From Halomonas sp. CUBES01 (GTDB taxonomy: Bacteria; Pseudomonadota; Gammaproteobacteria; Pseudomonadales; Halomonadaceae), in contig NZ_JAJLLW010000006.1 in assembly GCF_020991005.1 (NCBI RefSeq), positions 186,001-250,000 on the forward strand: 64,000 nt of DNA. The letters are read 5' to 3'. Of this stretch, positions 1-8,717 are shown piece after piece (position 1 is the stretch's first letter; each line of letters starts with the position of its first letter). The notes under the pieces were generated by a model. That model was not told where the DNA came from, ran no database searches, and was given only the letters and a program-made list of their open reading frames with translations. The translations under genes were made by a program, and so were the position numbers.

Positions 1-2018
1 ACGCCGATGCCGCTGCGGCTAGCCGTCAGTTCGGCGAGTGGCGCGCGCAAAAGACTGGCCTGGAGAGTTCTCCCGTGGTCTTTCAGCCCGTCCAGCTGTA
101 TTACGCCGCCTCGCCGTCGGTGTCTCAGTCGGTGCTGGCGAACATTGACGACCACCTGGCCCGTTGGAAGGCCGACGGCGACTCGCTGTATTTCGCCACT
201 CTGCGCGATTGGCAGGCGGCGGGGGCTACGCCGTCTCCGGGGCAGTCGGGCTGGCTGTCCTGGGGAGTGGCGGCGCTGCTTGGCGTGTTGGCGCTGGCGT
301 TGGTGGCGAGCCTGCTGATGAGGCGGCGGATAGCCAGCCAGCGGATGCGTCTGGCCACCAATGAAGCCATGCTGGCAACCATTCTGGACAGCGTGGATGC
401 CTATATCTACATCAAATCCCCCGATCTGACCTACCAGTTTGTCAATCGGCGCATCAGCGAGCTGTTCGGCTGCCCGGCGGACGCCGTCATCGGTCAGCGC
501 GACGAGGCGTTTTTCGATGCCGCCACGGCTGCCGAGATCGCTCAGGTGGATCGTCGCGTGCTGGGGTCGGGAGAAAAGACCACCCTGGAAGAGCGCAGTG
601 TCCTGAAGCATGACGGCCAGGTCAGAACCTTTCTGACGATCAAGATGCCGCTGACGGTCACCCCCGGCGGCCCGCCCTCACTGTGCGGTATTTCCACCGA
701 GCTGACCGAATACCTGGAGATGCAGTCGCGTACGCATTATCTCGCCTTCTATGACGCGCTGACGGGCTTGCCTAACCGGCGGCTGCTGATGGAATCCCTG
801 GCGACGACGATTGATCAAGATACCCGGGGCAATCAGTTCGGCGCGATTCTGCTGGTGGATCTGGACAACTTTCGACTGGTCAATGACCTGCAAGGGCATG
901 CCAGCGGCGATCAGCTACTGATCAATGTCGCCGAGCAGCTGCGCGAGGCCCTGGACAGCGATGCCATGCTGGCGCGTTTCAGCAGCGACGAATTCGTTGT
1001 GCTCCTCGAGCAGCTCGGCGAGCAGTCGCAGGAGGCCGCGGCCAAGGCCGAGCGCATGGCCCACCAGTTGATGACCACCATTCACCAGCTGCGCAACAGT
1101 CGCTCGCTGCCGATCAGCGCAAGCGTGGGGCTTTCGCTGTTCAACGGCGCAGCGAGCTCGCTGGATGTGGTTCTGCAGCAGGCGGACATGGCGCTTCAGC
1201 AGGCCAAGGCAGAGGGTGGCAATGCGCTGCGTTTCTTCAACCCGGATATGCAGACGAGCGTGCTGGAACGGGCGAACCTGGAAGCCGACCTCCACCATGC
1301 CCTGGCGCGTCGTGAGCTGGCGCTGCACTATCAGATACAGGTGGATCAGACCGGCGTGACCACCGGGGTCGAGGCACTGCTGCGCTGGCATCACCCGGAG
1401 CGTGGTTGGGTTTCGCCCGCCGAGTTCATTCCCCTGGCCGAAGAGAGCGGGCTGATTATTCCCATCGGCGACTGGGTGCTGACCCAGGCCTGTCAGCAGC
1501 TGGCCAGGTGGTCGCGGCAATCCGCCCATGCGGCGCTGACCATCTCGGTCAATGTCAGCTCGATCCAGTTCCAGCAGCCTGACTTCATCGATCGCGTCGA
1601 ATACCACCTCAAGCAGACCCAGGCGCCACCGGATCGGCTGGTGCTGGAAGTCACCGAAAGCCTGCTGATGCGTGAGCCGACCCGGGTGCGGCATACCATG
1701 CTCAAGCTTCGTGAACAGGGCATTCGCTTTGCGCTGGATGACTTTGGCACTGGCTATTCATCATTGAGCTATCTGAAGCGACTGCCCCTCGATGAGCTCA
1801 AGATCGACCAGTCGTTTATCCGCGAGGTGCTGACCGACAAGGCGGATGCCGCCATTGTCGATACGATCATTCTGCTGGCGGTGAGTCTCGGGCTGGTGGT
1901 GGTGGCCGAAGGGGTGGAAACCCAGGCCCAGTTGAACTGGCTGAAAGGCCACGGCTGTTACCGCTATCAAGGCTATCTGCTGGGCCGCCCCAAACCTGTT
2001 GACGCCCTGTTTGAATGA
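1..2018 (+). CDS. PAS-GGDEF-EAL signalling protein, 5' end missing
   Basis: The frame is open to the left edge, so the start codon and the front of the protein lie outside the window. Counting from the codon at base 75, the remainder begins with the tail of what looks like a periplasmic solute-binding sensor segment. Then come one membrane helix (61-82, followed by RRR), a PAS domain (about 96-215), a GGDEF-type domain (about 220-385) and an EAL domain (about 400-645). The cyclase signature reads SSDEF instead of GGDEF, so cyclase activity is doubtful. EALLRW and DDFGTGYSSL are intact, so the likely role is a membrane-bound c-di-GMP phosphodiesterase. The ligand is unknown. Confidence 0.9.
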   Translation, partial: ADAAAASRQFGEWRAQKTGLESSPVVFQPVQLYYAASPSVSQSVLANIDDHLARWKADGDSLYFATLRDWQAAGATPSPGQSGWLSWGVAALLGVLALALVASLLMRRRIASQRMRLATNEAMLATILDSVDAYIYIKSPDLTYQFVNRRISELFGCPADAVIGQRDEAFFDAATAAEIAQVDRRVLGSGEKTTLEERSVLKHDGQVRTFLTIKMPLTVTPGGPPSLCGISTELTEYLEMQSRTHYLAFYDALTGLPNRRLLMESLATTIDQDTRGNQFGAILLVDLDNFRLVNDLQGHASGDQLLINVAEQLREALDSDAMLARFSSDEFVVLLEQLGEQSQEAAAKAERMAHQLMTTIHQLRNSRSLPISASVGLSLFNGAASSLDVVLQQADMALQQAKAEGGNALRFFNPDMQTSVLERANLEADLHHALARRELALHYQIQVDQTGVTTGVEALLRWHHPERGWVSPAEFIPLAEESGLIIPIGDWVLTQACQQLARWSRQSAHAALTISVNVSSIQFQQPDFIDRVEYHLKQTQAPPDRLVLEVTESLLMREPTRVRHTMLKLREQGIRFALDDFGTGYSSLSYLKRLPLDELKIDQSFIREVLTDKADAAIVDTIILLAVSLGLVVVAEGVETQAQLNWLKGHGCYRYQGYLLGRPKPVDALFE

Positions 2019-2020
2019 AA

Positions 2021-2050
2021 AATGCCCCACCGGGGTAACGGCGGGGCATT
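2021..2050 (-). terminator. Terminator of nhaD, possibly bidirectional
   Basis: Stem AATGCCCC/GGGGCATT with further pairing inside. On the minus strand it is followed directly by a T run, so it should end nhaD transcription. On the plus strand it lies just after the EAL gene but lacks a T run. Confidence 0.75.
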
Positions 2051-2071
2051 GATCAATCGACCAGCGTGGCC

Positions 2072-3547
2072 TCAGCCAAACAGGGCGAAGCTTTCCGCAT
2101 TCAGCCACATATGAACCAGGATACTGGCAGCGTAACCTAGCAAAATGACCGGCGACCACTTCAGGTGGCCCATGAACGTATAGGCGCCGCGCGCCTGGCC
2201 CATGACGGCTACGCCCGCCGCAGAGCCAATCGACAGCAGGCTGCCGCCGACCCCGGCAGTGAGGGTGATGAGCAACCAGTGCCCGTGTGACATGTCGGGC
2301 TCCATGGTCAGCACCGCAAACATGACCGGAATATTATCGACCACGGCAGAGACGACGCCGAGCACAATGTTGGCCGCCGTGGGGTTCCAGCCGAGATATA
2401 GGGCTTCCGAGAGCAGGCCAAGGTAGCCCATGAAGCCAAGTCCGCCCACACACATTACCACCCCGTAAAAGAACAGCAGCGTATCCCACTCGGCGCGCGC
2501 TACCCGGTTGAAGACATCGAACGGCACGACGCTGCCCAGCTGCTCCAGTTTCTTGTTGTCGCCCCGACGGCTGTAGCGCTCGCGCTTGCGCTCCAGCGAA
2601 CGCGGCAGGCTGCGGCGCAGGTAATAGCCAAAAAACTGCAGATAGCCAAGGCCGGTCATCATGCCCAGCACCGGGGGGAGGTGCAGCAAGGTGTGACACA
2701 GCACCGCCGTGGTAATCGTCAGCAGGAAAAGCACCACGATGCGCCGCGCACCGCGCTTCATCCACACGTCTTCCTGGACGCTTTCCGGTTTCTTGTTGGG
2801 AATGAACAAGCTCATGATGACAGCGGGGATCAGGAAGTTGACCAGCGCCGGGAAGAACAGAATGAAGAAGTCCTGGAACGGTACGATGCCAGCCTGCCAG
2901 ACCATCAGCGTCGTGATATCACCGAAGGGGCTGAAGGCACCGCCGGCATTGGCGGCGACCACGATGTTGATACATGCAACGTTGATGAAGCGCTTGTCAC
3001 CCTCTGCCACTTTGGTCACCACCGCACACATAAGCAGGGCCGTGGTCAGGTTGTCGGCAATCGGTGAGAGCACGAACGCCAGGCCACCGGTCAACCAGAA
3101 CAGCGACCGGTAGTTGAACCCCATGCGCAGCATCCACGAGCGCAACGCGTCAAAGACTCGACGCTCCTCCAGGGCATTGATATACGTCATGGCTACCAGC
3201 AGGAACAGCATCAGCTCGGTGAACTCCAGAAGCGTCACGCGGAAGGCGTGCTCAGACGCCTCCGACATGCCGTTCTGAACGTACACCCAGCCGATGAGGC
3301 TCCAGATGATACCGGCGGCGACCAGTACGGGCTTTGACTTGCGCATGTGGATTTTTTCTTCGGCCATGACCAACGAATAGGCCAGGACAAAAATACCCAG
3401 TGCGAAAAAGCCGACGACCGATTGGGTCAGATCCAGCTCACCTGTCACGGCGAGCACGGCGGGACTGAATACCAGCAGCAGGGCTGCCAACAAAAAAAGC
3501 CAGCGACGATCGAATCGTGGCTGGCATGGGGGTCGAAAACAAGGCAT
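2072..3547 (-). CDS. nhaD: NhaD-type sodium/proton antiporter
   Basis: 491 residues with about a dozen hydrophobic segments across the length. It belongs to the ion transporter (ArsB/NhaD) superfamily. The segment with SPIADNLTTAL and the segment with NAGGAFSPFGD are typical of NhaD, which exports Na+ (and Li+) in exchange for protons, mainly at alkaline pH. An AAGGAAA ribosome site lies about ten bases before the ATG. A terminator follows the stop, so the gene is probably transcribed alone. The 180-base upstream gap holds two dyads. A NhaD here, beside a CaCA exchanger, fits a halophile. The family is secure; the exact ion preference is inferred. Confidence 0.93.
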   Translation of the reverse strand: MPCFRPPCQPRFDRRWLFLLAALLLVFSPAVLAVTGELDLTQSVVGFFALGIFVLAYSLVMAEEKIHMRKSKPVLVAAGIIWSLIGWVYVQNGMSEASEHAFRVTLLEFTELMLFLLVAMTYINALEERRVFDALRSWMLRMGFNYRSLFWLTGGLAFVLSPIADNLTTALLMCAVVTKVAEGDKRFINVACINIVVAANAGGAFSPFGDITTLMVWQAGIVPFQDFFILFFPALVNFLIPAVIMSLFIPNKKPESVQEDVWMKRGARRIVVLFLLTITTAVLCHTLLHLPPVLGMMTGLGYLQFFGYYLRRSLPRSLERKRERYSRRGDNKKLEQLGSVVPFDVFNRVARAEWDTLLFFYGVVMCVGGLGFMGYLGLLSEALYLGWNPTAANIVLGVVSAVVDNIPVMFAVLTMEPDMSHGHWLLITLTAGVGGSLLSIGSAAGVAVMGQARGAYTFMGHLKWSPVILLGYAASILVHMWLNAESFALFG

Positions 3548-3611
3548 GACGATGCGTTTCCTTTCGGCAGATGTATAGGAAGGATTTGAAAGCCGCGTCA
3601 GTCTATCAGTC

Positions 3612-3668
3612 CGTATTGCGATGCAATACGTAATTAAAACGAATGAACCTAGCGGTTCTTAACCGCTA
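3612..3668. promoter_or_regulatory. Two 8-3-8 inverted repeats upstream of nhaD
   Basis: Two perfect dyads lie in the gap before nhaD: CGTATTGC-GAT-GCAATACG (3612-3630) and TAGCGGTT-CTT-AACCGCTA (3650-3668). Both have 8-base arms and 3-base spacers, but their sequences are unrelated. They could be operators for regulators of nhaD or hairpins in its leader. The second may also end the upstream CaCA transcript, though no good T run follows on the minus strand. Confidence 0.5.
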
Positions 3669-3727
3669 AAGATCATTTTTTAGCAAATTAATCGTTTAGG
3701 TAATAGTAACTTGGCGCATCTTGCGTT

Positions 3728-4693
3728 TTAGAAAGCGCCAATCACGCTAAAACTCAAGGTTAAGTACACTCCATAGCCGGCCAGTAATAGGCCGCCTTCA
3801 AGGCGCGAAAGCCGCATGCTGGTGTAGAGGAAGATCATCAGCACACCGGCGGCCCCAAGCATGACCCACTGGTCGAAAGCGGCGACCCGGTCGGCGATCG
3901 GCAGCGGCTGTAAAAACGCCGATATCCCAAGGATGCCGAGCAGGTTGAAGATATTGCTGCCCAGAATATTGCCCACGGCAACATCCGCATGCCGGCGCAG
4001 GGCCGCGATCACCGACACCGCCATTTCCGGCAGTGACGTGCCCACCGCCACGATCGTTAGGCCGATCACCGCTTCTGAAATACCCATCGCCTGGGCCAGG
4101 CCAATCGCACCGTAAAGCAGCAACTGAGAGCCCCCAATCAATAGCCCAAGGCCCAGGCCCAGTGCCATGACAATGCTTATAGTCGTCTTGGGGAGGGCAG
4201 TCACCTCATCCGCTTCTGCGGCGTGCATTTCGGCGGCGGGGATTGTCTGCTGTCGTTCGCTCAGGTACGCCCAGATGAGATAGCTGATCAGCCCGGCCAG
4301 GAAAATACTCGCATCCAGGCGGCCCAGGGCGCCTCCAAAGGCCAAGCCGATAAACAGCACCGTGGCCGCCACCATGAACACACCGTCACGGCGCAGCGCC
4401 TGGGGCTGAACGGTCATCGGGCAGATCAGCGCACATAACCCCAGGATCAATAAAATATTGCCGATATTGCTGCCGACGATATTGCCCACGGCGATATCCG
4501 GTTGCTGGTTGATAGCAGCGTCTATCGAGACCACCAGTTCGGGTGCGGAGGTGCCGAACCCGACCACCACCAGCCCTGTTAGGAGGGGGGAAACCCCCAT
4601 CCGCCGTGCCCCTGCTACGGCGCCCCGTATCAAGGCCTCGCCGCCCAGGGTCAGAAAGCTGATTCCCACCAATAAACTCAAGGCATACAGCAT
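3728..4693 (-). CDS. CaCA-family calcium/sodium antiporter (YrbG-like)
   Basis: 321 residues, almost entirely hydrophobic, with two internally homologous halves as expected for the Ca2+/cation antiporter superfamily. Each half carries the alpha-repeat signature: GSNIGNILLILG in the first and GSNIFNLLGILG in the second, together with GFGTSAPELVVS and AVGTSLPEMAVS. The family exchanges Ca2+ for Na+ or H+ in the inner membrane. An AAGGAAC ribosome site precedes the ATG. It lies downstream of the LysR gene and upstream of nhaD, all on the minus strand, but the gaps are large enough for separate transcripts. The transported ion cannot be read from the sequence. Confidence 0.9.
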   Translation of the reverse strand: MLYALSLLVGISFLTLGGEALIRGAVAGARRMGVSPLLTGLVVVGFGTSAPELVVSIDAAINQQPDIAVGNIVGSNIGNILLILGLCALICPMTVQPQALRRDGVFMVAATVLFIGLAFGGALGRLDASIFLAGLISYLIWAYLSERQQTIPAAEMHAAEADEVTALPKTTISIVMALGLGLGLLIGGSQLLLYGAIGLAQAMGISEAVIGLTIVAVGTSLPEMAVSVIAALRRHADVAVGNILGSNIFNLLGILGISAFLQPLPIADRVAAFDQWVMLGAAGVLMIFLYTSMRLSRLEGGLLLAGYGVYLTLSFSVIGAF

Positions 4694-4712
4694 ATTGTGT
4701 TCCTTACAGGGG

Positions 4713-4731
4713 GCGGGGCATCGTGCCCCGC
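4713..4731 (-). terminator. Hairpin after the LysR gene
   Basis: Perfect dyad GCGGGGCA-TCG-TGCCCCGC between the LysR stop and the CaCA start. It has the position of a terminator for the LysR gene, but no T run follows on the minus strand, so the call is weak. Confidence 0.35.
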
Positions 4732-4786
4732 TGGTGGTGAACAGTCGTTCAAAAGGTAATGGCCGCAGCCGTTTAATGGCATGCCG

Positions 4787-5755
4787 TCAGCGGCGGAGTG
4801 GAAAGGTTGGGTACAAGCGCAAGAGCGCCGGCAGTTCATTGCATACAAAGCGCGGTTCAATCCACTGGTCGAGGTGCTCGTCGACGTAGTGCAGGAAGCG
4901 CTGGGCGGACTGTGGTAGCCGCTGGTCATTGCGCACGATGAATTGCCAGTGGCTTTCAATGGGCAGCCCGTCAATGGGCAGCACCGCAAGCTCGGGATGT
5001 TCGTTGGGCAGCACGTGTTCCGATAATACGGCAACGCCCATCCTCGCCGCTACACCGACGCGGATCGCTTCGTTGCTGGCCATCTGCAGCGTCGTTTTCA
5101 TGGCGAGCCCGTGTTCCTGCAGCCAGCTTTCCAGCAGCATGCGCGTGGCGGATCCCGGTTCGCGCAGTAACAGTCGCTCGTTGAGCAACTGCTCCATGGT
5201 AACCGACGGTTGCTGGGCCAGCGGGTGGCCGGCGGCGGCGATGGCGACCAGTGGATTACGCATGAAGCGTGCGGCCACCGCGTGAGAAAGCGCAGGCGGG
5301 TGGCTGAATACATACAGATCGTCCTCGTGGCGTTCGAAGCGCGCCAGCACCTGACGGCGGTTGCCGATATGCACGGTCACGTCCACCTCGGGAAATGCCT
5401 GGCTAAACGGGCCAAGCAGGCGCGGCAATACGTACTGGGCGGTATTCACCAGGGCAATGCTGAAACGTCCTTTGCTGCCCTGGTGAAGCGCCCTGAGCTG
5501 GTCGGCAAAGTCCTCGAAGCGGCCCAATACGTCGCAGCTGGCGTGATACAGCGCCTGACCGGTGGCGGTCATGGTCAAGCCCTGGGTGTGGTACTCCAGC
5601 AGCGGCCCGCCAACGGCTTCGCTCAACCGCTTGAGCTGTTGCGATACCGTCGGCTGCGTCAGGTGTAACTGCCGTGCGGCCTCGCTCACCGAGCCGCAGC
5701 GCACCACCGTGACGTAAACCTGAAGCAGTCTGAAGGTCAGCTGACGAATGTTCAT
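4787..5755 (-). CDS. LysR-family transcriptional regulator (CbbR/YeiE-like)
   Basis: 322 residues. An N-terminal winged helix-turn-helix covers about residues 5-65 (recognition region LHLTQPTVSQQLKRL), followed by a periplasmic-binding-like effector domain to the end. It is transcribed divergently from the SbtA-like bicarbonate permease at 5899, with a perfect 18-bp palindrome between them. That is the usual layout for a LysR protein controlling its neighbour, so I infer that it regulates the permease. CbbR, CcmR and YeiE are the closest groups by appearance, but the effector is unknown. The AT-rich start region supports a shared promoter area. Confidence 0.88.
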   Translation of the reverse strand: MNIRQLTFRLLQVYVTVVRCGSVSEAARQLHLTQPTVSQQLKRLSEAVGGPLLEYHTQGLTMTATGQALYHASCDVLGRFEDFADQLRALHQGSKGRFSIALVNTAQYVLPRLLGPFSQAFPEVDVTVHIGNRRQVLARFERHEDDLYVFSHPPALSHAVAARFMRNPLVAIAAAGHPLAQQPSVTMEQLLNERLLLREPGSATRMLLESWLQEHGLAMKTTLQMASNEAIRVGVAARMGVAVLSEHVLPNEHPELAVLPIDGLPIESHWQFIVRNDQRLPQSAQRFLHYVDEHLDQWIEPRFVCNELPALLRLYPTFPLRR

Positions 5756-5799
5756 GGCAGGGCTCGCTTGGCGCGTGAGAAGATCGGCATCTTTAATAG

Positions 5800-5817
5800 T
5801 ATAGATAATTATCTATA
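5800..5817. promoter_or_regulatory. 18-bp perfect palindrome, probable LysR operator
   Basis: TATAGATAATTATCTATA is its own reverse complement. It lies in the AT-rich gap between the divergent LysR gene and the SbtA-like permease, and it contains LysR-type T-N11-A spacing. It is a likely binding site controlling both genes. No footprint can be inferred from sequence alone. Confidence 0.65.
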
Positions 5818-5898
5818 TAATTTTTTAAATATATGATTAGTTAACTTGCTGTCGCCATCGCAAGATGCAGCCTCTTTTAATGCTTGGGAGCTAGCGCG

Positions 5899-6840
5899 AT
5901 GCCGGATATTGTGGTGATGTTTTTTCTGCTGGGGCTTGTTGCCGGGGCGGTAAAGTCGGATCTGGAAGTGCCCAAGGCCACCTACGACACCCTGAGCCTG
6001 CTGTTGATGCTGACCATTGGCTTGAAGGGCGGCATGGCGCTTTACGGTAACCTGCATTGGGGACTGGTGCCCGAGCTGTTGGGCGTGGCGCTGCTTTCGG
6101 CGCTGATACCGTTGATGCTGATGTCGGTGTTACGGCGCCTCGTACGCCTGTCCGCCGTCGACAGTGCCAGCATTGCCGCCCATTACGGCTCGGTGAGCGC
6201 AGGCACCTTTGCGGTCGCGCTCGCCTACGTGGAGGCGCGCGATCTGCTGGTGGGCAGCGAAGTCACGCTTTACCTGGTGGCGATGGAGCTGCCCGCGATC
6301 ATGGTCGCCATCGCGCTGTTTAGGCGCTACCAGGGCGCCGCGGTCAAGGAGAGTACACGCAAGCTTTGGCATGAAACCCTGACCAATCGCGGCGTCATTC
6401 TGCTGGCGGGCGGTGTATTGATCGGTGCGCTTTATGGGCCTTTCCAGGGCGAGGAAGTCACTACGCTGTTTACCAGCGCGTTCAAGGGCGTGCTGGCGCT
6501 GTTCCTGCTGGAAATGGGCCTCACCGCTGCGCAAACGCTCAGGCCGATGCCCTGGCATCATTGGCGCCTGGTCACCTTTGCGCTGGTGACGCCGCCGTTG
6601 CTGTCGCTGCTTGGGATTCTGTTGGGCGCTGCCTTGGGGCTGCCGACCGGGTCGGTGGTGATACTGGCCGCGCTGGCCGCCAGTGCCTCCTATATTGCGG
6701 CACCTGCGGCCATGCGTGCCGCCATTCCCGAGGCCAACATCGGTCTGGCCATGCTGGCATCGCTGGGGATCACCTTCCCGCTCAACGTGACGCTGGGGAT
6801 TCCTGTTTATCACGCCATCGTGGAGTATCTGCTTGGTTAG
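5899..6840 (+). CDS. SbtA-like sodium-dependent bicarbonate permease family protein
   Basis: 313 residues with about ten hydrophobic segments in two similar halves. It matches the DUF897/SbtA family, whose cyanobacterial member is a Na+/HCO3- symporter. The segments around AAHYGSVSAGTFAVA and AASASYIAAPAAMR are conserved in this family. I chose the ATG at 5899 because GGGAG lies eight bases before it; a TTG at 5884 is in frame but lacks a site. The gene is divergent from a LysR regulator. No carbon-fixation genes are visible nearby, so the role may be bicarbonate supply for biosynthesis (carbamoyl phosphate, carboxylases) or pH and osmotic control. Substrate is inferred. Confidence 0.85.
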   Translation: MPDIVVMFFLLGLVAGAVKSDLEVPKATYDTLSLLLMLTIGLKGGMALYGNLHWGLVPELLGVALLSALIPLMLMSVLRRLVRLSAVDSASIAAHYGSVSAGTFAVALAYVEARDLLVGSEVTLYLVAMELPAIMVAIALFRRYQGAAVKESTRKLWHETLTNRGVILLAGGVLIGALYGPFQGEEVTTLFTSAFKGVLALFLLEMGLTAAQTLRPMPWHHWRLVTFALVTPPLLSLLGILLGAALGLPTGSVVILAALAASASYIAAPAAMRAAIPEANIGLAMLASLGITFPLNVTLGIPVYHAIVEYLLG

Positions 6841-6895
6841 CGGGTCGTTGTGTCTGCTCAGGCCAGGTTCATCGAATAGAACGTCGTTGATAAAT

Positions 6896-6919
6896 GAAAT
6901 GTTATATTATACCTTATGC
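6896..6919 (+). promoter_or_regulatory. Zur-like box before zinT
   Basis: GAAATGTTATATTATAC matches the left half and centre of the gammaproteobacterial Zur consensus (GAAATGTTATAnTATAACATTTC). The right half, ccttatgc, is degenerate. It lies about 40 bases before the zinT start, where it would cover the promoter and repress under zinc sufficiency. Confidence 0.7.
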
Positions 6920-6960
6920 GTCTTAAAGTGACCCCCAACCAGCATAAGGAGCTATCGAAC

Positions 6961-7665
6961 ATGACGGCATTATCATCTAAAAGCTTGAGCGCAATCGCCT
7001 TGAGCGCTTTGATATTGGCGAGTACCCAAGGCGTCAGCGCCGATGAACACGACCATGAGCATGATCAAGACCATGCTCATCACGATCACGATCACGATCA
7101 CGGCCACGACCATGGTCATGACCAAGATAGCGATATCTACGCCGGTTATTTTGATGATCACCAGGTTGAAGATCGCGACCTCACCGATTGGGAGGGCGAT
7201 TGGCAATCCGTTTATCCGTACCTGAAAGACGGCACTCTGGACGAGGTGTTTGCACACAAGGCAGCGGAGGGTGACAAAACCGCCGAAGAATACAAAGCCT
7301 ATTACGATACCGGGTACCAAACGGAGGTAGCGCGTATCGTCATTGACGGCAACAACGTCACCTTTTACGAGAACGGCGAGGAGATGTCAGGGGACTACCA
7401 GTACGATGGCTATGAGATTTTAACCTACCAGGCGGGCAATCGCGGGGTGCGGTTCATCTACGAACTCGAAGACGCGGCTGATGATAATCTGCCCCAATAC
7501 ATCCAGTTCAGCGATCACAGCATCTACCCCACCGATGCGCATCACTACCATCTCTACTGGGGGGATGACCGCGGCGCGCTGCTGGAAGAAGTCACCCACT
7601 GGCCGACGTACTACCCCTCGTCAATGAGCGGTCAGGAAATCGTCGAAGAAATGCTCTCGCACTAA
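6961..7665 (+). CDS. zinT: ZinT-family periplasmic zinc-binding protein
   Basis: 234 residues from the ATG at 6961, chosen because AAGGAG lies about ten bases upstream; a longer start at 6916 would run through the Zur-like box. The first 27 residues or so form a cleavable signal peptide ending near GVSA. Next comes a His/Asp-rich stretch (about 28-58) of alternating HD and HG pairs, then the ZinT/YodA lipocalin-like domain to the end, with conserved histidines in THAHHYHLYWG-like context (actual residues TDAHHYHLYWG). ZinT binds zinc in the periplasm and helps deliver it to ZnuABC. The upstream Zur-like site supports induction under zinc limitation. Confidence 0.93.
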   Translation: MTALSSKSLSAIALSALILASTQGVSADEHDHEHDQDHAHHDHDHDHGHDHGHDQDSDIYAGYFDDHQVEDRDLTDWEGDWQSVYPYLKDGTLDEVFAHKAAEGDKTAEEYKAYYDTGYQTEVARIVIDGNNVTFYENGEEMSGDYQYDGYEILTYQAGNRGVRFIYELEDAADDNLPQYIQFSDHSIYPTDAHHYHLYWGDDRGALLEEVTHWPTYYPSSMSGQEIVEEMLSH

Positions 7666-7712
7666 AACGGCAGCGGACGAAGCAACACACCGTTTAGCCT
7701 GTTCGAGTGACG

Positions 7713-7744
7713 ACAAAGCGCTGGCCAAAAGGGTAGCGCTTTGT
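7713..7744 (+). terminator. Terminator of zinT
   Basis: Stem ACAAAGCGCT/AGCGCTTTGT followed by TTT, about 50 bases after the zinT stop. Confidence 0.75.
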
Positions 7745-7764
7745 TTTATGAGGACGGCAGACAC

Positions 7765-7786
7765 AAAAAAAGCACCCGTAGGTGCT
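7765..7786 (-). terminator. Terminator of ssrA
   Basis: On the minus strand AGCACC-TACG-GGTGCT is followed by a run of seven T, 18 bases past the tmRNA 3' end. This is a standard factor-independent terminator. Confidence 0.85.
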
Positions 7787-7803
7787 TGATTTGAAGGGAT
7801 GTC

Positions 7804-8181
7804 TGGTGGAGGCGGCGGGAATTGAACCCGCGTCCGCCAGCACTCGCCCATTGGCTCTACATGCTTAGATTTCGTCTTTTGCTTTAGCGCGGCTGACTCC
7901 GACGATCAGGATTCAGTCACGCGAGTCTTCTAAGGTTTAACGATTGACGAGAAGACACCGTCAACCGCGATCCTATCATTTTTAGCTCGTATCCCCTCAG
8001 CGATGAATAGGCACATCGCCTTGGGGCCGGACAAGAAGCTACCAGCTTACGCTGCTAGCGCGCCCTGAGCATAGTTTTCGTCGTTTGCGACTATTTTTCG
8101 TGATGTGGTATTTACGAGATACATCACGCTCTCGGCATGCACCGCAGGGGTTGTCACCGGCGTCGAAACCATGTCGCCCCC
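7804..8181 (-). ncRNA. ssrA: Transfer-messenger RNA (tmRNA)
   Basis: A 378-nt tmRNA. The 5' end GGGGGCGACATGG pairs with the 3' CGCCTCC followed by ACCA to form the tRNA-like acceptor stem, and GGTTCAATTCC near the 3' end is the T loop. The internal reading frame (8047-8088, minus) encodes the tag ANDENYAQGALAA followed by TAA; the resume codon is GCA. tmRNA with SmpB rescues ribosomes stalled on broken mRNA and marks the product for proteolysis. It lies 44 bases downstream of smpB. TAGAAT in that gap is a possible -10 element. Short frames overlapping this RNA are not genes. Confidence 0.97.
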
Positions 8182-8225
8182 TTAACTACGCGAGCATTCT
8201 AACGTGCTCACCCTTAATTGACCAG

Positions 8226-8717
8226 CTACGCCTTGTTATGTTCCCGCATGATTCGTCCTTTTTGGCGGTTCCAATCGCGATCCTTTTCCGTGGCGCGCTT
8301 GTCGTGGATCTTCTTGCCGGTCACCAGGGCGAGCTCGCATTTGACCTTGTTGCGCTTCCAGTAAAGCTTTAGCGGCACGCAGGTGTGGCCCTTGTCCTGG
8401 GTGACCGAGAACAGCTTGGCAATCTCCTTGCGATGCAGCAGCAATTTTCGCGTGCGCGTGGGGTCAGCGATTTCATGGGTGCTGGCGGTATTCAGCGGCA
8501 TGATATGGCTACCCAGCAGCCAGGCTTCGCCGTTGCGAATCAGGATATAGGTGTCGGTGAGCTGGGCTTTACCCGCGCGAAGGCTTTTGACTTCCCATCC
8601 TGCCAGCGCAAGGCCTGCTTCGAAGGTTTCGTTGATGTGGTACTCGAAGCGTGCCTTCTTGTTCTGGGCAATGACGTTGCTGGTAGGGCCTTTGCTCTTC
8701 CCTTTTTTCGTGGCCAT
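8226..8717 (-). CDS. smpB: SsrA-binding protein SmpB
   Basis: 163 residues, the usual SmpB size. It has the oligonucleotide-binding beta barrel ([19 protein letters not shown] and [14 protein letters not shown] regions) and the basic C-terminal tail with the conserved DKR..KDRDW segment that enters the ribosomal mRNA channel. SmpB binds the tRNA-like part of tmRNA and brings it to stalled ribosomes. The gene lies directly upstream of ssrA on the same strand, so partner genes are side by side. It is divergent from ratA, with a 125-base gap holding both promoters. Confidence 0.97.
   Translation of the reverse strand: MATKKGKSKGPTSNVIAQNKKARFEYHINETFEAGLALAGWEVKSLRAGKAQLTDTYILIRNGEAWLLGSHIMPLNTASTHEIADPTRTRKLLLHRKEIAKLFSVTQDKGHTCVPLKLYWKRNKVKCELALVTGKKIHDKRATEKDRDWNRQKGRIMREHNKA

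Noticed and set aside
8085..8372. Small plus-strand ORF across tmRNA and smpB
   Set aside because: It overlaps ssrA and the end of smpB on the other strand and has no ribosome site or known domain.
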